A stretch of DNA of 64,000 nt from an uncultured Paracoccaceae bacterium (GTDB taxonomy: Bacteria; Pseudomonadota; Alphaproteobacteria; Rhodobacterales; Rhodobacteraceae), in NCBI GenBank assembly GCA_947488605.1, contig CANKZJ010000008.1:59980-123979 (forward strand), written 5' to 3'. Positions 55,330 to 63,518 of this stretch are shown here, in pieces. Below the pieces are notes generated by a model that was not told the DNA's origin, searched no databases, and was given only the letters and a program-made list of their open reading frames with translations. Numbering within the stretch: position 1 is the stretch's first letter; each line of letters opens with the position of its first letter. Position numbers and translations under genes: made by a program.

Positions 55330-56313
55330 ATGTTCAATTTTTCACTAAAGACGATGGCCGTGACGGCAGTATTGCTCAGCGGCGTTTCAGCTGCGCATGC
55401 GGAAGTGACGCTGCGCGGTGCAAGCATGTTTGACGAAGAACATGCGTTTACAAAAACCCTGCGCGAATTTGAACGGCTTGTTGCCGAAAACTACGATGGC
55501 GAAGTTAGCTTTGATCTGCGCCTGAATGGTGAACTTGGGGTCGAATCCGATTATGTCACCTACCTCAATCAAGGCGTTGCCGTTGACTACACAATCCTTG
55601 CCCCCTCCAACATGGCTGTCTTCTCTGAATCTATCCCGTTGATGGATATGCCGTTCCTGTTCCGTGATCTTGACCATTGGAATGCCGTGCTGTCATCAGA
55701 CGCGCTTGCCCCGCTGGAGGATGATTTACGCGAAGCAGCTGGCATCGTGATCGTCGGCTATCACGGTGGCGGTGTACGCAATCTTGTTTCTTCAGAACCG
55801 ATTACAAATATGGAAGAGCTTGCAGGTCACCGCATGCGCGTTATGGGGGCCCCAATTCAGGCGCAAACATTCGACGCTGTCGGCGCGGCACCATCTGCCA
55901 TCGCCTACAACGAAGTCTACAACGCGATCCAGACAGGCGTGATTGCGGGATTCGAGAACGAGGCAGCGTCTATCCAGAACTTGAAGTTCTACGAAGTTGC
56001 ACCGCATGTTTCATTGACGCAGCACACAATCACCGTGCGCCCGATTGTGATGTCGGCAAAGATTTTTGATGAGCTGCCGGCAGACCTTCAAGACGCCATC
56101 ATGACAGCTGGCGACGAGGCAGGTGCATTTGGCCGCGCCCTTGAAAGCGGTCAGGACGGCGAAAAGCTTCAAGAGATGCTCGACGCGGGTCAGATTGAAG
56201 TGCATGCGTTTGAGGGCCGCGAGCAGATGCTCGAATTGGTCCAACCAATCCAGGATGCCTACGCAGCAGAGCTTGGCGCGACAGAGTTGCTCGAAAACGT
56301 TCGCGGTATGTGA
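55330..56313 (+). CDS. dctP: TRAP transporter substrate-binding protein
   Basis: A 327-residue DctP-type periplasmic protein with a signal MFNFSLKTMAVTAVLLSGVSAAHA. Conserved features include the GVESDYVTYLNQGVAVD region, EELAGHRMRVMGAPIQA with the carboxylate-binding Arg, and NEVYNAIQTGVIAGFENE. TRAP systems import organic acids using the sodium gradient. Linkage to KdgF, KdgK and UxuA suggests a uronic acid substrate. The gene precedes the small and large permease genes. Confidence 0.92.
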   Translation: MFNFSLKTMAVTAVLLSGVSAAHAEVTLRGASMFDEEHAFTKTLREFERLVAENYDGEVSFDLRLNGELGVESDYVTYLNQGVAVDYTILAPSNMAVFSESIPLMDMPFLFRDLDHWNAVLSSDALAPLEDDLREAAGIVIVGYHGGGVRNLVSSEPITNMEELAGHRMRVMGAPIQAQTFDAVGAAPSAIAYNEVYNAIQTGVIAGFENEAASIQNLKFYEVAPHVSLTQHTITVRPIVMSAKIFDELPADLQDAIMTAGDEAGAFGRALESGQDGEKLQEMLDAGQIEVHAFEGREQMLELVQPIQDAYAAELGATELLENVRGM

Positions 56314-56408
56314 TCTCCCAGCTGACGGGCGGATTTGTTTCCTCCTTCGCCCGTCGGCACCTTTTTCTGATGCGACCTGACGCATCACACTGCGAAGTAA
56401 GGCAGACT

Positions 56409-56903
56409 ATGCTTGGAAGATTTCTCGATAAGTTCTGCAATGGCCTTCGCATTTTGCTTGGCGTGATGATGGGGGCATTGGCGATACCGGTCGCGATGCA
56501 AGTTGTCTCTCGCTACACCGGTCTGATCCCGACGTTCCTTTGGACAGAAGAACTCGCGACATTCCTGTTTGTCTGGATTGTCATGATCGGTTCAATTGTT
56601 GCTGTCTGGGATGGCACACATTTCGACGTGCGGATTACCCGCGATGCGATTGGGCCGCTCATACGCTTGCTTCAGGACGGCATTGTAAATGTCGCCATCA
56701 TGATATTCGGGGCTTTGTTCCTTTTTTACGGCATCGAGTATGCGGAATTTGGCGGCAACCAACGGTCCGTGATGATGCGTGCAAATCTAATAATTACGCA
56801 TATTTCTGTGCCAGTCGCCGGAGCTTTCTGGCTTGTGCTGTCTGCCTACCGGTTGTCAGAGAACGTGTCGCAATTCCTAAACCGAGAGAATAATCAGACA
56901 TGA
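56409..56903 (+). CDS. dctQ: TRAP transporter small permease
   Basis: A 164-residue four-helix membrane protein (GVMMGALAIPVAMQVVSRY, then TEELATFLFVWIVMIGSIVAVWDG). It couples to the large permease. The start at MLGRFLDKFC was chosen over the longer frame overlapping the upstream gene. It overlaps the large permease by four bases (ATGA). Confidence 0.92.
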   Translation: MLGRFLDKFCNGLRILLGVMMGALAIPVAMQVVSRYTGLIPTFLWTEELATFLFVWIVMIGSIVAVWDGTHFDVRITRDAIGPLIRLLQDGIVNVAIMIFGALFLFYGIEYAEFGGNQRSVMMRANLIITHISVPVAGAFWLVLSAYRLSENVSQFLNRENNQT

Positions 56904-58210
56904 TCCTCGATACCGCCACTGCGGCCACGATGCTGATCGCGGGATTCTTGATCCTGATTTTCATCCGTATTCCCGTCGCCTTTGCGCTGGGCCTAGCGAC
57001 TATTCCAGTGGTTTTGCTGGAACTGCGCCTGACACCATTCATCGTGTTGGACCGGATGTTCCAATCCTACAATTCTTTCATCCTGCTGGCCGTTCCATTC
57101 TTTCTTTTGGCGGCAAACTTGATGAATTCCGGCAAAGTCACCGACCGCTTGATCGAGCTGGCGCGCGTGTTGACAGGCTGGATGCCGGGCGGTCTGGGCC
57201 ATGTGAATGTCGCGGTTTCAATGCTGTTTGCGGGCATATCGGGGTCGTCGACTGCTGACGCCGCAGGTATTGGAAAAATCCTTATTCCTGCGATGGAAAA
57301 GGAAGGCTACGACACGCGATTTGCGGTCGCGATCACCGCCTGTTCGTCAGTCATGGGCGTCATTATCCCGCCGTCGATTTTGATGATCGTTTGGGGCGGC
57401 GTGATGCAAGTGTCTGTCGGCGCCCTGTTTTTGGGTGGTGCGGTCCCCGGCTTGATGATTGGCCTTACTCTGATGGGGACGGTCTATTGCTTTGCAAAGG
57501 TCCGCAACTATCCCGTCACAGCGTCACCAAATTGGGGTGACTTCTGGGCCGCTTGGAAAGGGGCCGCACTTGCACTTTTGACACCGGTCTTTGTGATCGG
57601 CGGTATCGTTGGCGGTTTTGTCACACCGACAGAAAGTGCGATTATCGCCGCCGGTTATGCGCTGATCCTTGGTATGTTCGTCTATAAGACCGTCACACCC
57701 AAGGATCTGGGCTTTATTCTTTATGACACGGCGCGATTTGCGGCCATTTCGCTGTTCGCCATTGGAACGGCATCCGCATTTGGATGGTTGCTGTCATTCT
57801 ACAACGCGCCCCGCTTGATCGTGAGTGTCATGACGGCATGGGAAATGGGGCCCTTTGGTACAGCCCTGATTATCGCGCTTCTTTTCTTGCTGTTTGGTTT
57901 GTTCATCGATGCCATTCCCACAATCATCATCCTTGGCACTGTCCTGATGCCAGTGGCGCAGGCGGGTGGTCTTGATCCGATCGCTTTCGCCATTATCGGC
58001 ATTGTCTCGCTCGCCTTTGGGTTGGTGACGCCGCCCTATGGGCTATGCCTTTTGATCTCGGCTGCGATTGGTGGGTTGAACGTCGTGCAAGTGCTGCGCG
58101 AGGTCATCTTCATTCTTGCCCCGATGCTGGTCATCCTGATTTTGCTGGCGGCATTCCCCGAAATTATTTTGTGGCTCCCAAAAACACTGATGCCGGGGGC
58201 GTTCCGATAG
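56900..58210 (+). CDS. dctM: TRAP transporter large permease
   Basis: A 436-residue membrane protein with about 12 helices. AGISGSSTADAAGIGKILIPAM and the mirrored half around GLFIDAIPTIIILGTVLMP show the inverted-repeat architecture of DctM, which carries the sodium and substrate sites. It is translationally coupled to the small permease. A gap of 94 bases follows before the reductase gene. Confidence 0.95.
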   Translation: MILDTATAATMLIAGFLILIFIRIPVAFALGLATIPVVLLELRLTPFIVLDRMFQSYNSFILLAVPFFLLAANLMNSGKVTDRLIELARVLTGWMPGGLGHVNVAVSMLFAGISGSSTADAAGIGKILIPAMEKEGYDTRFAVAITACSSVMGVIIPPSILMIVWGGVMQVSVGALFLGGAVPGLMIGLTLMGTVYCFAKVRNYPVTASPNWGDFWAAWKGAALALLTPVFVIGGIVGGFVTPTESAIIAAGYALILGMFVYKTVTPKDLGFILYDTARFAAISLFAIGTASAFGWLLSFYNAPRLIVSVMTAWEMGPFGTALIIALLFLLFGLFIDAIPTIIILGTVLMPVAQAGGLDPIAFAIIGIVSLAFGLVTPPYGLCLLISAAIGGLNVVQVLREVIFILAPMLVILILLAAFPEIILWLPKTLMPGAFR

Positions 58211-58304
58211 TGGCGGTTCAAAGCGCAGTTCCGCGCGCATGAAAACCACCGTCTTTAACCCATAACCAAAGCGAAGCTGATGTTTCGCAGACGAAAGGAT
58301 CGAC

Positions 58305-59048
58305 ATGAAACTTGCAGGTAAAACCGCCATTGTGACCGGAGGAGGTCGTGACATTGGCAGTGCGGTCGCGATCAAACTCGCATCTGAAGGCGCGAATGTT
58401 GCGATCAACTATTTCTCAAGCTCCAAGGGCGCTGATGAAACTGTCGCGGCTATCGTAGCCGCTGGCGGCAAGGCAATTGCGTTGCAGGGTGATCTGAACA
58501 AGAAAGCGGATGTCGATGCGCTCGTATCCAAAACAGTTGAGACCTTTGGCGGTGTCGACGTCTTGGTGAACAATGCAGGTGGCTTGATCGCGCGCAAGAC
58601 CATCGCTGAAATGCCGGTCGAACACTGGGAAGCGGTCATGAGCCTGAACCTGACCAGCACATTCATGATGACGCAAGCGTGCCTCGCCAAAATGACGTCC
58701 GGTGCCATTGTCAATCTGGCCAGTCAGGCTGGGCGTGACGGCGGCGGACCGGGTGCGGTGGCCTATGCAACGGCCAAAGGCGCGGTGATGACAATGACAC
58801 GCGGGTTGGCCAAGGAACTGGGCCCAGATATTCGCGTCAATGCGCTTTGCCCCGGCATGATTGATACCGATTTTCACAATGTCCACACGCCTGATGCGGG
58901 ACGACGCGGCTTTGAGGCCAATGCACCGCTTAAGCGGCAGGGTCACGTCGATGACGCCGCAAATCTTGTGTTGTTCCTAGCGTGCGACGATAGCGCGTTC
59001 ATCACCGGCACAAACATTGATCTCAACGGTGGCATGCTGTTTTCTTAA
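58305..59048 (+). CDS. SDR oxidoreductase, probable uronate (DEH) reductase
   Basis: A 247-residue short-chain dehydrogenase. The cofactor motif TGGGRDIG is at residues 11-18, NNAGG near 88, and the catalytic triad Ser (NLASQAG), Tyr-x-x-x-Lys (YATAKGA) is complete. Just downstream is a KdgF-like cupin, so the most economical substrate is 4-deoxy-5-hexoseulose uronate, reduced to 2-keto-3-deoxygluconate. Oxidation of another sugar acid is possible. The gene is preceded by AAAGGA. Confidence 0.82.
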   Translation: MKLAGKTAIVTGGGRDIGSAVAIKLASEGANVAINYFSSSKGADETVAAIVAAGGKAIALQGDLNKKADVDALVSKTVETFGGVDVLVNNAGGLIARKTIAEMPVEHWEAVMSLNLTSTFMMTQACLAKMTSGAIVNLASQAGRDGGGPGAVAYATAKGAVMTMTRGLAKELGPDIRVNALCPGMIDTDFHNVHTPDAGRRGFEANAPLKRQGHVDDAANLVLFLACDDSAFITGTNIDLNGGMLFS

Positions 59049-59065
59049 GACAAAGGAGCCAGCTC

Positions 59066-59377
59066 ATGTCCCCATTCCCGATCGTCGCAACTGGTGACTA
59101 CGTCACGCGGCAGGTCTTGTCCGATCATCCAGACCTCATGGTGGTCGCTTTTCGGTTTGAAGCGACGGGTGCGGTTGGTGCGCTGCACAGCCACCCCCAT
59201 GTGCAATCGACCTATGTCGAAAGCGGCCGGTTTCGGTTTACACTTGGTGATACGGAACAGGAGTTTAGCGCGGGCGACAGTTTTGTGATCCCGTCCGGTC
59301 AGACCCATGGTTGCGTATGCTTGGAACCCGGAACGTTGGTCGATAATTTCACGCCCCGTCGCGACGATTTTCTTTAG
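59066..59377 (+). CDS. kdgF: KdgF-like cupin, unsaturated-uronate linearising enzyme
   Basis: A 103-residue single-domain cupin. GALHSHPHVQSTYVESGRF and SFVIPSGQTHGCVCLEPG align closely in memory with Yersinia KdgF, including the metal His pair (His46, His48), a Gln and the distant His. KdgF converts the cyclic unsaturated uronate released by pectin, alginate or ulvan lyases into the linear keto form. It lies 17 bases after the reductase and five bases before the KDG kinase gene, so the three form an operon. Confidence 0.85.
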   Translation: MSPFPIVATGDYVTRQVLSDHPDLMVVAFRFEATGAVGALHSHPHVQSTYVESGRFRFTLGDTEQEFSAGDSFVIPSGQTHGCVCLEPGTLVDNFTPRRDDFL

Positions 59378-59382
59378 CCGCC

Positions 59383-60300
59383 ATGCGTTTTTTGGCAATC
59401 GGTGAATGTATGGCAGAGCTTGCCCCGTTGGACGGCAACGGTGGTTTCAAGCTTGGATTTGCAGGAGATACATTCAACACAGCATGGTATCTGGCGCGGA
59501 TCGCAGCAGACATCGAAGTGAGCTATTTCACGGCTGTCGGTGACGACGCAATATCACAAGATATGCGATCATTCATGCAAAGCAGCCGGATAAATGACGC
59601 CCATTTACAAGTTATCGCGGGCGCGACAGTCGGCCTTTATCTGATCCACCTCAATAACGGTGAGCGCAGCTTTTCGTATTGGCGTGACAATTCTGCGGCG
59701 AGACAGCTTGCGGTCGATCACGATGCCCTTGAACGGGCAATGGAAGAGGCCGATCTTATCTATTTTTCAGGGATAACCCTTGCGATCCTTGATCCACGCT
59801 CACGCCAGAACCTGTTCAATGCGCTGCGCAATGCGCGCGTGTTGGGGAAAACCGTGGCCTTTGATACAAATCTACGACCACGGCTGTGGTCAACAGTGCA
59901 AGAGATGAAAGCGACGATCATGCAGGCCGCAGAACTGTCTGATATCGTCTTGCCATCATATGACGATGAAGCCGAATGGTTTGGGGATAGCAGCCCTGTT
60001 GCGACGCGCGACCGTTACGCGAAAATCGGGCCCGCACATATCATCGTCAAGAACAGCGCACAGCCAGTGGTCTTTGAGCAAGCAGGTCACCGAGGCGAGG
60101 TTATCGTCGATCCCGCAACGAACATCGTCGATACCACCGCTGCCGGAGACAGCTTTAACGCAGGTGTCTTGGCAGGCCTGCTAAGGCAAGCCGACATTGC
60201 GTCGTCTATTGCGCTAGGATGCCGCTTGGCTGGCCAAGTCGTCCAACACAAAGGCGCGCTTTATCCCGTCGCGTTAGATCACAAAGACACAAAGCCATGA
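59383..60300 (+). CDS. kdgK: 2-keto-3-deoxygluconate kinase
   Basis: A 305-residue PfkB-family sugar kinase. The start FLAIGECMAELAPLDGNGGF and GFAGDTFNTAWYLARI match KdgK, as does SYWRDNSAARQL. The anion-hole and catalytic motif DTTAAGDSFNAGV is near residues 247-259. It phosphorylates KDG to KDPG. The partner aldolase (Eda) is not in the window. The stop overlaps uxuA by four bases. Confidence 0.93.
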   Translation: MRFLAIGECMAELAPLDGNGGFKLGFAGDTFNTAWYLARIAADIEVSYFTAVGDDAISQDMRSFMQSSRINDAHLQVIAGATVGLYLIHLNNGERSFSYWRDNSAARQLAVDHDALERAMEEADLIYFSGITLAILDPRSRQNLFNALRNARVLGKTVAFDTNLRPRLWSTVQEMKATIMQAAELSDIVLPSYDDEAEWFGDSSPVATRDRYAKIGPAHIIVKNSAQPVVFEQAGHRGEVIVDPATNIVDTTAAGDSFNAGVLAGLLRQADIASSIALGCRLAGQVVQHKGALYPVALDHKDTKP

Positions 60301-61499
60301 AGCAAACTTGGCGTTGGTTTGGCCTATCAGATCCGATCAGTATCGCCGAAATCAGGCAAACCGGCGCAACTGGCATCGTTTCAGCTTTGCATCAGGTGCC
60401 GACTGGTCAGGTCTGGTCTGTCGCAGACATTCACACGCGCAAACAACAGATTGAAAAGCCCGGCGGTGTTCCATCGGGATTGACGTGGGATGTCGTGGAA
60501 AGCCTGCCGGTGTCCGAGGCAATCAAATCACAAATTGGTCCCGTTAAGCAGCATGTGGCGGCGTACATTGAAAGCCTGCATAATCTGGCCACCTGCGGGA
60601 TCCGAACTGTCTGTTACAATTTCATGCCGGTACTGGATTGGACGCGCACAGACTTGTGCTATCCGCTGCCGCATGGCGGACATGCGATGCGGTTTGATCT
60701 TGTGGATTTTGTCGCGTTTGACTGCTTCAGTCTTTGTAGGCATGGCGCGGAGCATGATTATGGGTCCGACATCATCGCTGCAGCAAAAACGCGGTTCGCA
60801 GAGCTTGGCGATGCAGAAAGAACGATGTTGTCGCACAATATCGTCGCTGGGCTACCTGGTGCGAACGATAATTGGTCTCTTGAGGAAATAAAAGATCACC
60901 TCAGCCGTTACGCAGGCATCACGCCCGAGACGCTGCGGTCTAACCTGATAGATTTCCTGTCCGAGATTGTGCCAACAGCCGAAAAACTCGGGACGCGCCT
61001 GTGTTGCCATCCTGATGACCCGCCTTTTCCGCTCTTAGGACTGCCGCGGGTGATGTCATCGCAAAGCGACTATGGTCGTGTCTTGGAGGCCGTCAACAGC
61101 CCTGCGAGCGGCGCAACACTCTGCACCGGATCACTGGGCGTAGCCAAAGATTTCGACCCGGTGTCTTTCATCGCGCAGTTGGGCCACCGGATTCACTTTG
61201 TGCATCTACGTAATACCGTGCGCGTTGGCCCGAGTGATCAGGATCGCCACAGCTTTTCAGAATCAGAGCACCTGACCGGAGACACCGATATGGTTGCCGC
61301 AGTCCGCGCCCTCATGTTGGAAGAACGGCGTCGCCTTGATGAGGGCAGATCAGATCACGAAATCCCGATGCGGCCTGATCACGGCCACGCGTTGTTAAGT
61401 GATCTGGCGCGCGCGTCAAAGCCCGGGTATCCGCTTATCGGTCGGATGCGCGGCCTCGCCGAACTCCGCGGCGTCATGCATGGCTGCGCTTTGCGTTGA
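60297..61499 (+). CDS. uxuA: Mannonate dehydratase
   Basis: A 400-residue TIM-barrel enzyme that dehydrates D-mannonate to 2-keto-3-deoxygluconate. MKQTWRWFGLSDPISIAEIR is the family N-terminus. Conserved blocks include YNFMPVLDWTRTDL, RLCCHPDDPPFP and HIHFVHLRN, with the Cys/His metal site near residues 240-300. It supplies the same product as the KdgF-reductase branch, so one kinase serves both. uxaC and a fructuronate reductase are not in view. Confidence 0.95.
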   Translation: MKQTWRWFGLSDPISIAEIRQTGATGIVSALHQVPTGQVWSVADIHTRKQQIEKPGGVPSGLTWDVVESLPVSEAIKSQIGPVKQHVAAYIESLHNLATCGIRTVCYNFMPVLDWTRTDLCYPLPHGGHAMRFDLVDFVAFDCFSLCRHGAEHDYGSDIIAAAKTRFAELGDAERTMLSHNIVAGLPGANDNWSLEEIKDHLSRYAGITPETLRSNLIDFLSEIVPTAEKLGTRLCCHPDDPPFPLLGLPRVMSSQSDYGRVLEAVNSPASGATLCTGSLGVAKDFDPVSFIAQLGHRIHFVHLRNTVRVGPSDQDRHSFSESEHLTGDTDMVAAVRALMLEERRRLDEGRSDHEIPMRPDHGHALLSDLARASKPGYPLIGRMRGLAELRGVMHGCALR

Positions 61500-61650
61500 T
61501 AACAATGAGAGTGATTTTTGGATTGAGTCTGAGAAGTCTGACTTTGTAATCGTGTGAATATAAGCCAGACACCATCGTCATTTTGACCCAGATACCTACA
61601 CTCACGGCCGCCAAAAATTATTGTTGTGCCTGTCTCAAGGAGAAGAGGTG

Positions 61651-62472
61651 TCATACGGACGCCCTCCGCTCGACAAGGGTCCAGCGGTCGATGACGCCGC
61701 CCGTATTCCGCTTGAGTAAGCCTTGAAAGACCGCCTTGAAAATTGCACGGTAAGCCCTCGCACCAAAGCCAGTCATTCGAACTACCGCATCAACGGTGGC
61801 AGCACCCACTAAGTTTTCGACCGCAGCGGACAAGGCCTGCTCAGCCTCTGGATCGGGAAAACGTGAGAACTGAAGATAGCGGGACGCGTTCACGACGTCG
61901 CAGGGAGGGAAGTCGCACTCCGTGAGAATGCAAACTTCGTCAGCAACTGCCGGAACCGCGGCCTCTTTGACCCGCTCGGCCACCTGGCAGAAGTCTTCTC
62001 TTTGCGCCATTTCATTTGGTTTGACGAGAAAGGCAATCCGATTTCCGGCTGTATCGATAAACAGCAAATCGATGAAGTGTCTGGAGGACTTGCCGGACGC
62101 TGTCTTGAAGAAAACGGGCCCAACCTGAGTTCGAATGTCAGCGAAGTCAGGCCTCGCAGCGAGGATCAACGTCGCATTCTTTTCCAAAAAGGACTCTAGT
62201 CGATGGACGAAACCCAGGGTTTCGTGACTTGAAGACAAATATAGCGAACTGCGACCGCTGCCCTTGCTCCTTAGAGAAACAGCTCTGCCCCCGGTTCTTG
62301 ATATTGGTTTTGCCTTCTCGGCTGGTATTGGAATATCAACCTCTTCCGAGGTCTCGAATGGCCTGGCTAGTGTTCGGCGCATCTTGGTTGGCAGCGTATG
62401 CATCTGATGGTCAGGTCGCACACGTATTGGCATCCCGCAGCCGCGAGATATAGGTTTTCTTTGAGGTTTCAT
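61651..62472 (-). CDS. TnsA-like nuclease-fold hypothetical protein
   Basis: A 273-residue protein with a good ribosome site (AGGGAAG, eight bases from the ATG), so the start is firm. Residues 87-155 follow the pattern of TnsA N-terminal endonucleases: RLESFLEKN (Glu93), then HFIDLLFIDTAGNRIAFLVKP with Asp135 and Lys151. The spacings, 42 and 16 residues, are near those of TnsA's Glu, Asp and Lys. The residue two before the lysine is Leu, where TnsA has Gln. A basic N-terminus could bind DNA. No transposase gene adjoins it. The family call is inference. Confidence 0.5.
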   Translation of the reverse strand: MKPQRKPISRGCGMPIRVRPDHQMHTLPTKMRRTLARPFETSEEVDIPIPAEKAKPISRTGGRAVSLRSKGSGRSSLYLSSSHETLGFVHRLESFLEKNATLILAARPDFADIRTQVGPVFFKTASGKSSRHFIDLLFIDTAGNRIAFLVKPNEMAQREDFCQVAERVKEAAVPAVADEVCILTECDFPPCDVVNASRYLQFSRFPDPEAEQALSAAVENLVGAATVDAVVRMTGFGARAYRAIFKAVFQGLLKRNTGGVIDRWTLVERRASV

Positions 62473-62631
62473 TGTCGGCTTCCCTAAGACAAATGTACTG
62501 GCTCAGCGCCCGCATATCGGGCGCTGACTTGACATCTCGACTTGTTCGAGGGATGCTTAGTCATCAGGATTTCAACTGATACCAAACATCGGGCCTTTGA
62601 CTGTTACAGCAGTCAGGGCCTTTTGTTTTTT
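62461..62631 (+). ncRNA. Candidate small RNA upstream of the TnsA-like gene
   Basis: The plus strand has TTGGCA, a 16-base spacer and TATAGG at 62427-62454. Then come a perfect 10-bp hairpin (TCAGCGCCCG/CGGGCGCTGA, 62503-62527), two weaker hairpins (CATCTCGA/TCGAGGATG-like and ATCAG/CTGAT), and a terminator. There is no protein-coding frame of note on this strand, yet a terminator is present. The 5' end would overlap the start of the TnsA-like gene in antisense. The existence of the RNA is inferred, not shown. Confidence 0.3.
62590..62631 (+). terminator. Plus-strand terminator with no upstream gene on that strand
   Basis: GGCCTTTGACTG pairs with CAGTCAGGGCC (one bulge, one G-T) on a TTACAG loop, followed by TTTTGTTTTTT. 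It faces away from any recognised plus-strand gene. Confidence 0.7.
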
Positions 62632-62637
62632 GGATAT

Positions 62638-62889
62638 CTACATCTTTAGAACCCTCCCTCTACGTGGAGGCCAAAGCGTATCGACAGACTGGTTGATATG
62701 ATCTGCGATGAATTGGCGAACCCGAGCGCTTGCGCGCCGGGAATTGATGACATCACCGACAAACGCCTTGGATATATTCAACTCTTCGGCAATTTGGGTT
62801 GCGGTAAGGTCAGAGTCCCTCAGTCTAATCTTAATCAGATCGGCACGGTCTATCGGGTCTGACGTATCAAAAGTGAGAGAAATCTGCAT
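62638..62889 (-). CDS. Ner/Nlp-like phage-type DNA-binding regulator
   Basis: An 83-residue protein. The central helix-turn-helix LTATQIAEELNISKAFVGDV and the C-terminal VDTLWPPRRGR match the layout of Mu Ner and E. coli Nlp, which end in a WPxR motif after the DNA-binding helices. Ner represses early transposition genes in Mu. An array of palindromes lies 100-170 bases upstream of its start, a natural place for its operator. The ribosome site is weak (GGAATGA). Confidence 0.65.
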   Translation of the reverse strand: MQISLTFDTSDPIDRADLIKIRLRDSDLTATQIAEELNISKAFVGDVINSRRASARVRQFIADHINQSVDTLWPPRRGRVLKM

Positions 62890-62984
62890 TTGGTGTCATT
62901 CCGAATTTATGTCCGAGGCATAGGTTTACAATCAGGCTGCCCAAGCCGATTCGTTTCGTCAAGTCATTGGGATGTCTTTTTGAA

Positions 62985-63062
62985 GCAAGCTAAAAGGCTT
63001 GCTAATTTCGCAAGCTATTTAGCTTGCCAATTTAGTAATCAAAATACTGATAAAGATCAGTA
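62985..63062. promoter_or_regulatory. Array of three perfect palindromes upstream of the Ner-like gene
   Basis: GCAAGC-TAAAAG-GCTTGC (62985-63002) and GCAAGC-TATTTA-GCTTGC (63010-63027) are two copies of one dyad with centres 25 bp apart. TACTGAT-AAAG-ATCAGTA (63045-63062) is a third, different perfect dyad. The region is AT-rich and lies between divergent reading frames, the usual layout of a phage-type control region. Confidence 0.6.
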
Positions 63063-63115
63063 AAATCAGCAACCTAGATTAAACATATGACGCTAACACT
63101 TTCAAAGGCTTAGCC

Positions 63116-63247
63116 ATGTCGAATCAAACTCTAGTCAACTTCCTTTATTTTGTGGAACTTGAGATGATTGATCGCTTTCGGAATCTTTTCGGAAGAAAAT
63201 CAGAAAAGAAGGCAAGCGGAATTTTGCTCAGTGTGGTTTGCATTTGA
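63116..63247 (+). CDS. Short frame, possible remnant or leader peptide
   Basis: A 43-codon frame starting at the ATG at 63116. It encodes MSNQTLVNFLYF and then MIDRFRNLFGRKSEKKASG, a basic stretch that vaguely resembles the start of phage portal proteins, and ends soon after. There is no strong ribosome site. It may be a decayed gene start or chance. Confidence 0.22.
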   Translation: MSNQTLVNFLYFVELEMIDRFRNLFGRKSEKKASGILLSVVCI

Positions 63248-63305
63248 TTTTTGCAGTCAAGGCTGCCGATGATGATTGTGGTAACGTCGGATATTGGAGA
63301 ACAAC

Positions 63306-63518
63306 ATGTCTAAGAAGCGTTGGCCCGAATTTGAAGGGTGGGATGAGAAGGCTGTTGCCATCGAAACGCTCGCGCAGGCTTGTGGCGCACATGTCTACTG
63401 CTCTCAAAAATACCAATACCTAAATGTTGAAATACAGCGAAAATCAAGCTCGCCAGACCAGACAAAGGCACTTTATGAGATGGCAGATATGATCGAGAAG
63501 CTGACTGATAATGCCTAG
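63306..63518 (+). CDS. Small hypothetical protein in the AT-rich island
   Basis: A 70-residue soluble protein starting MSKKRWPEFEGWDEKAVAIE, with GGAGA correctly spaced upstream. It is charged, has two cysteines (ACGAHVYCS) and a C-terminal helix (QTKALYEMADMIEKLTDN). It is downstream of the palindrome array and could be controlled by it. I recognise no family. Confidence 0.5.
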   Translation: MSKKRWPEFEGWDEKAVAIETLAQACGAHVYCSQKYQYLNVEIQRKSSSPDQTKALYEMADMIEKLTDNA

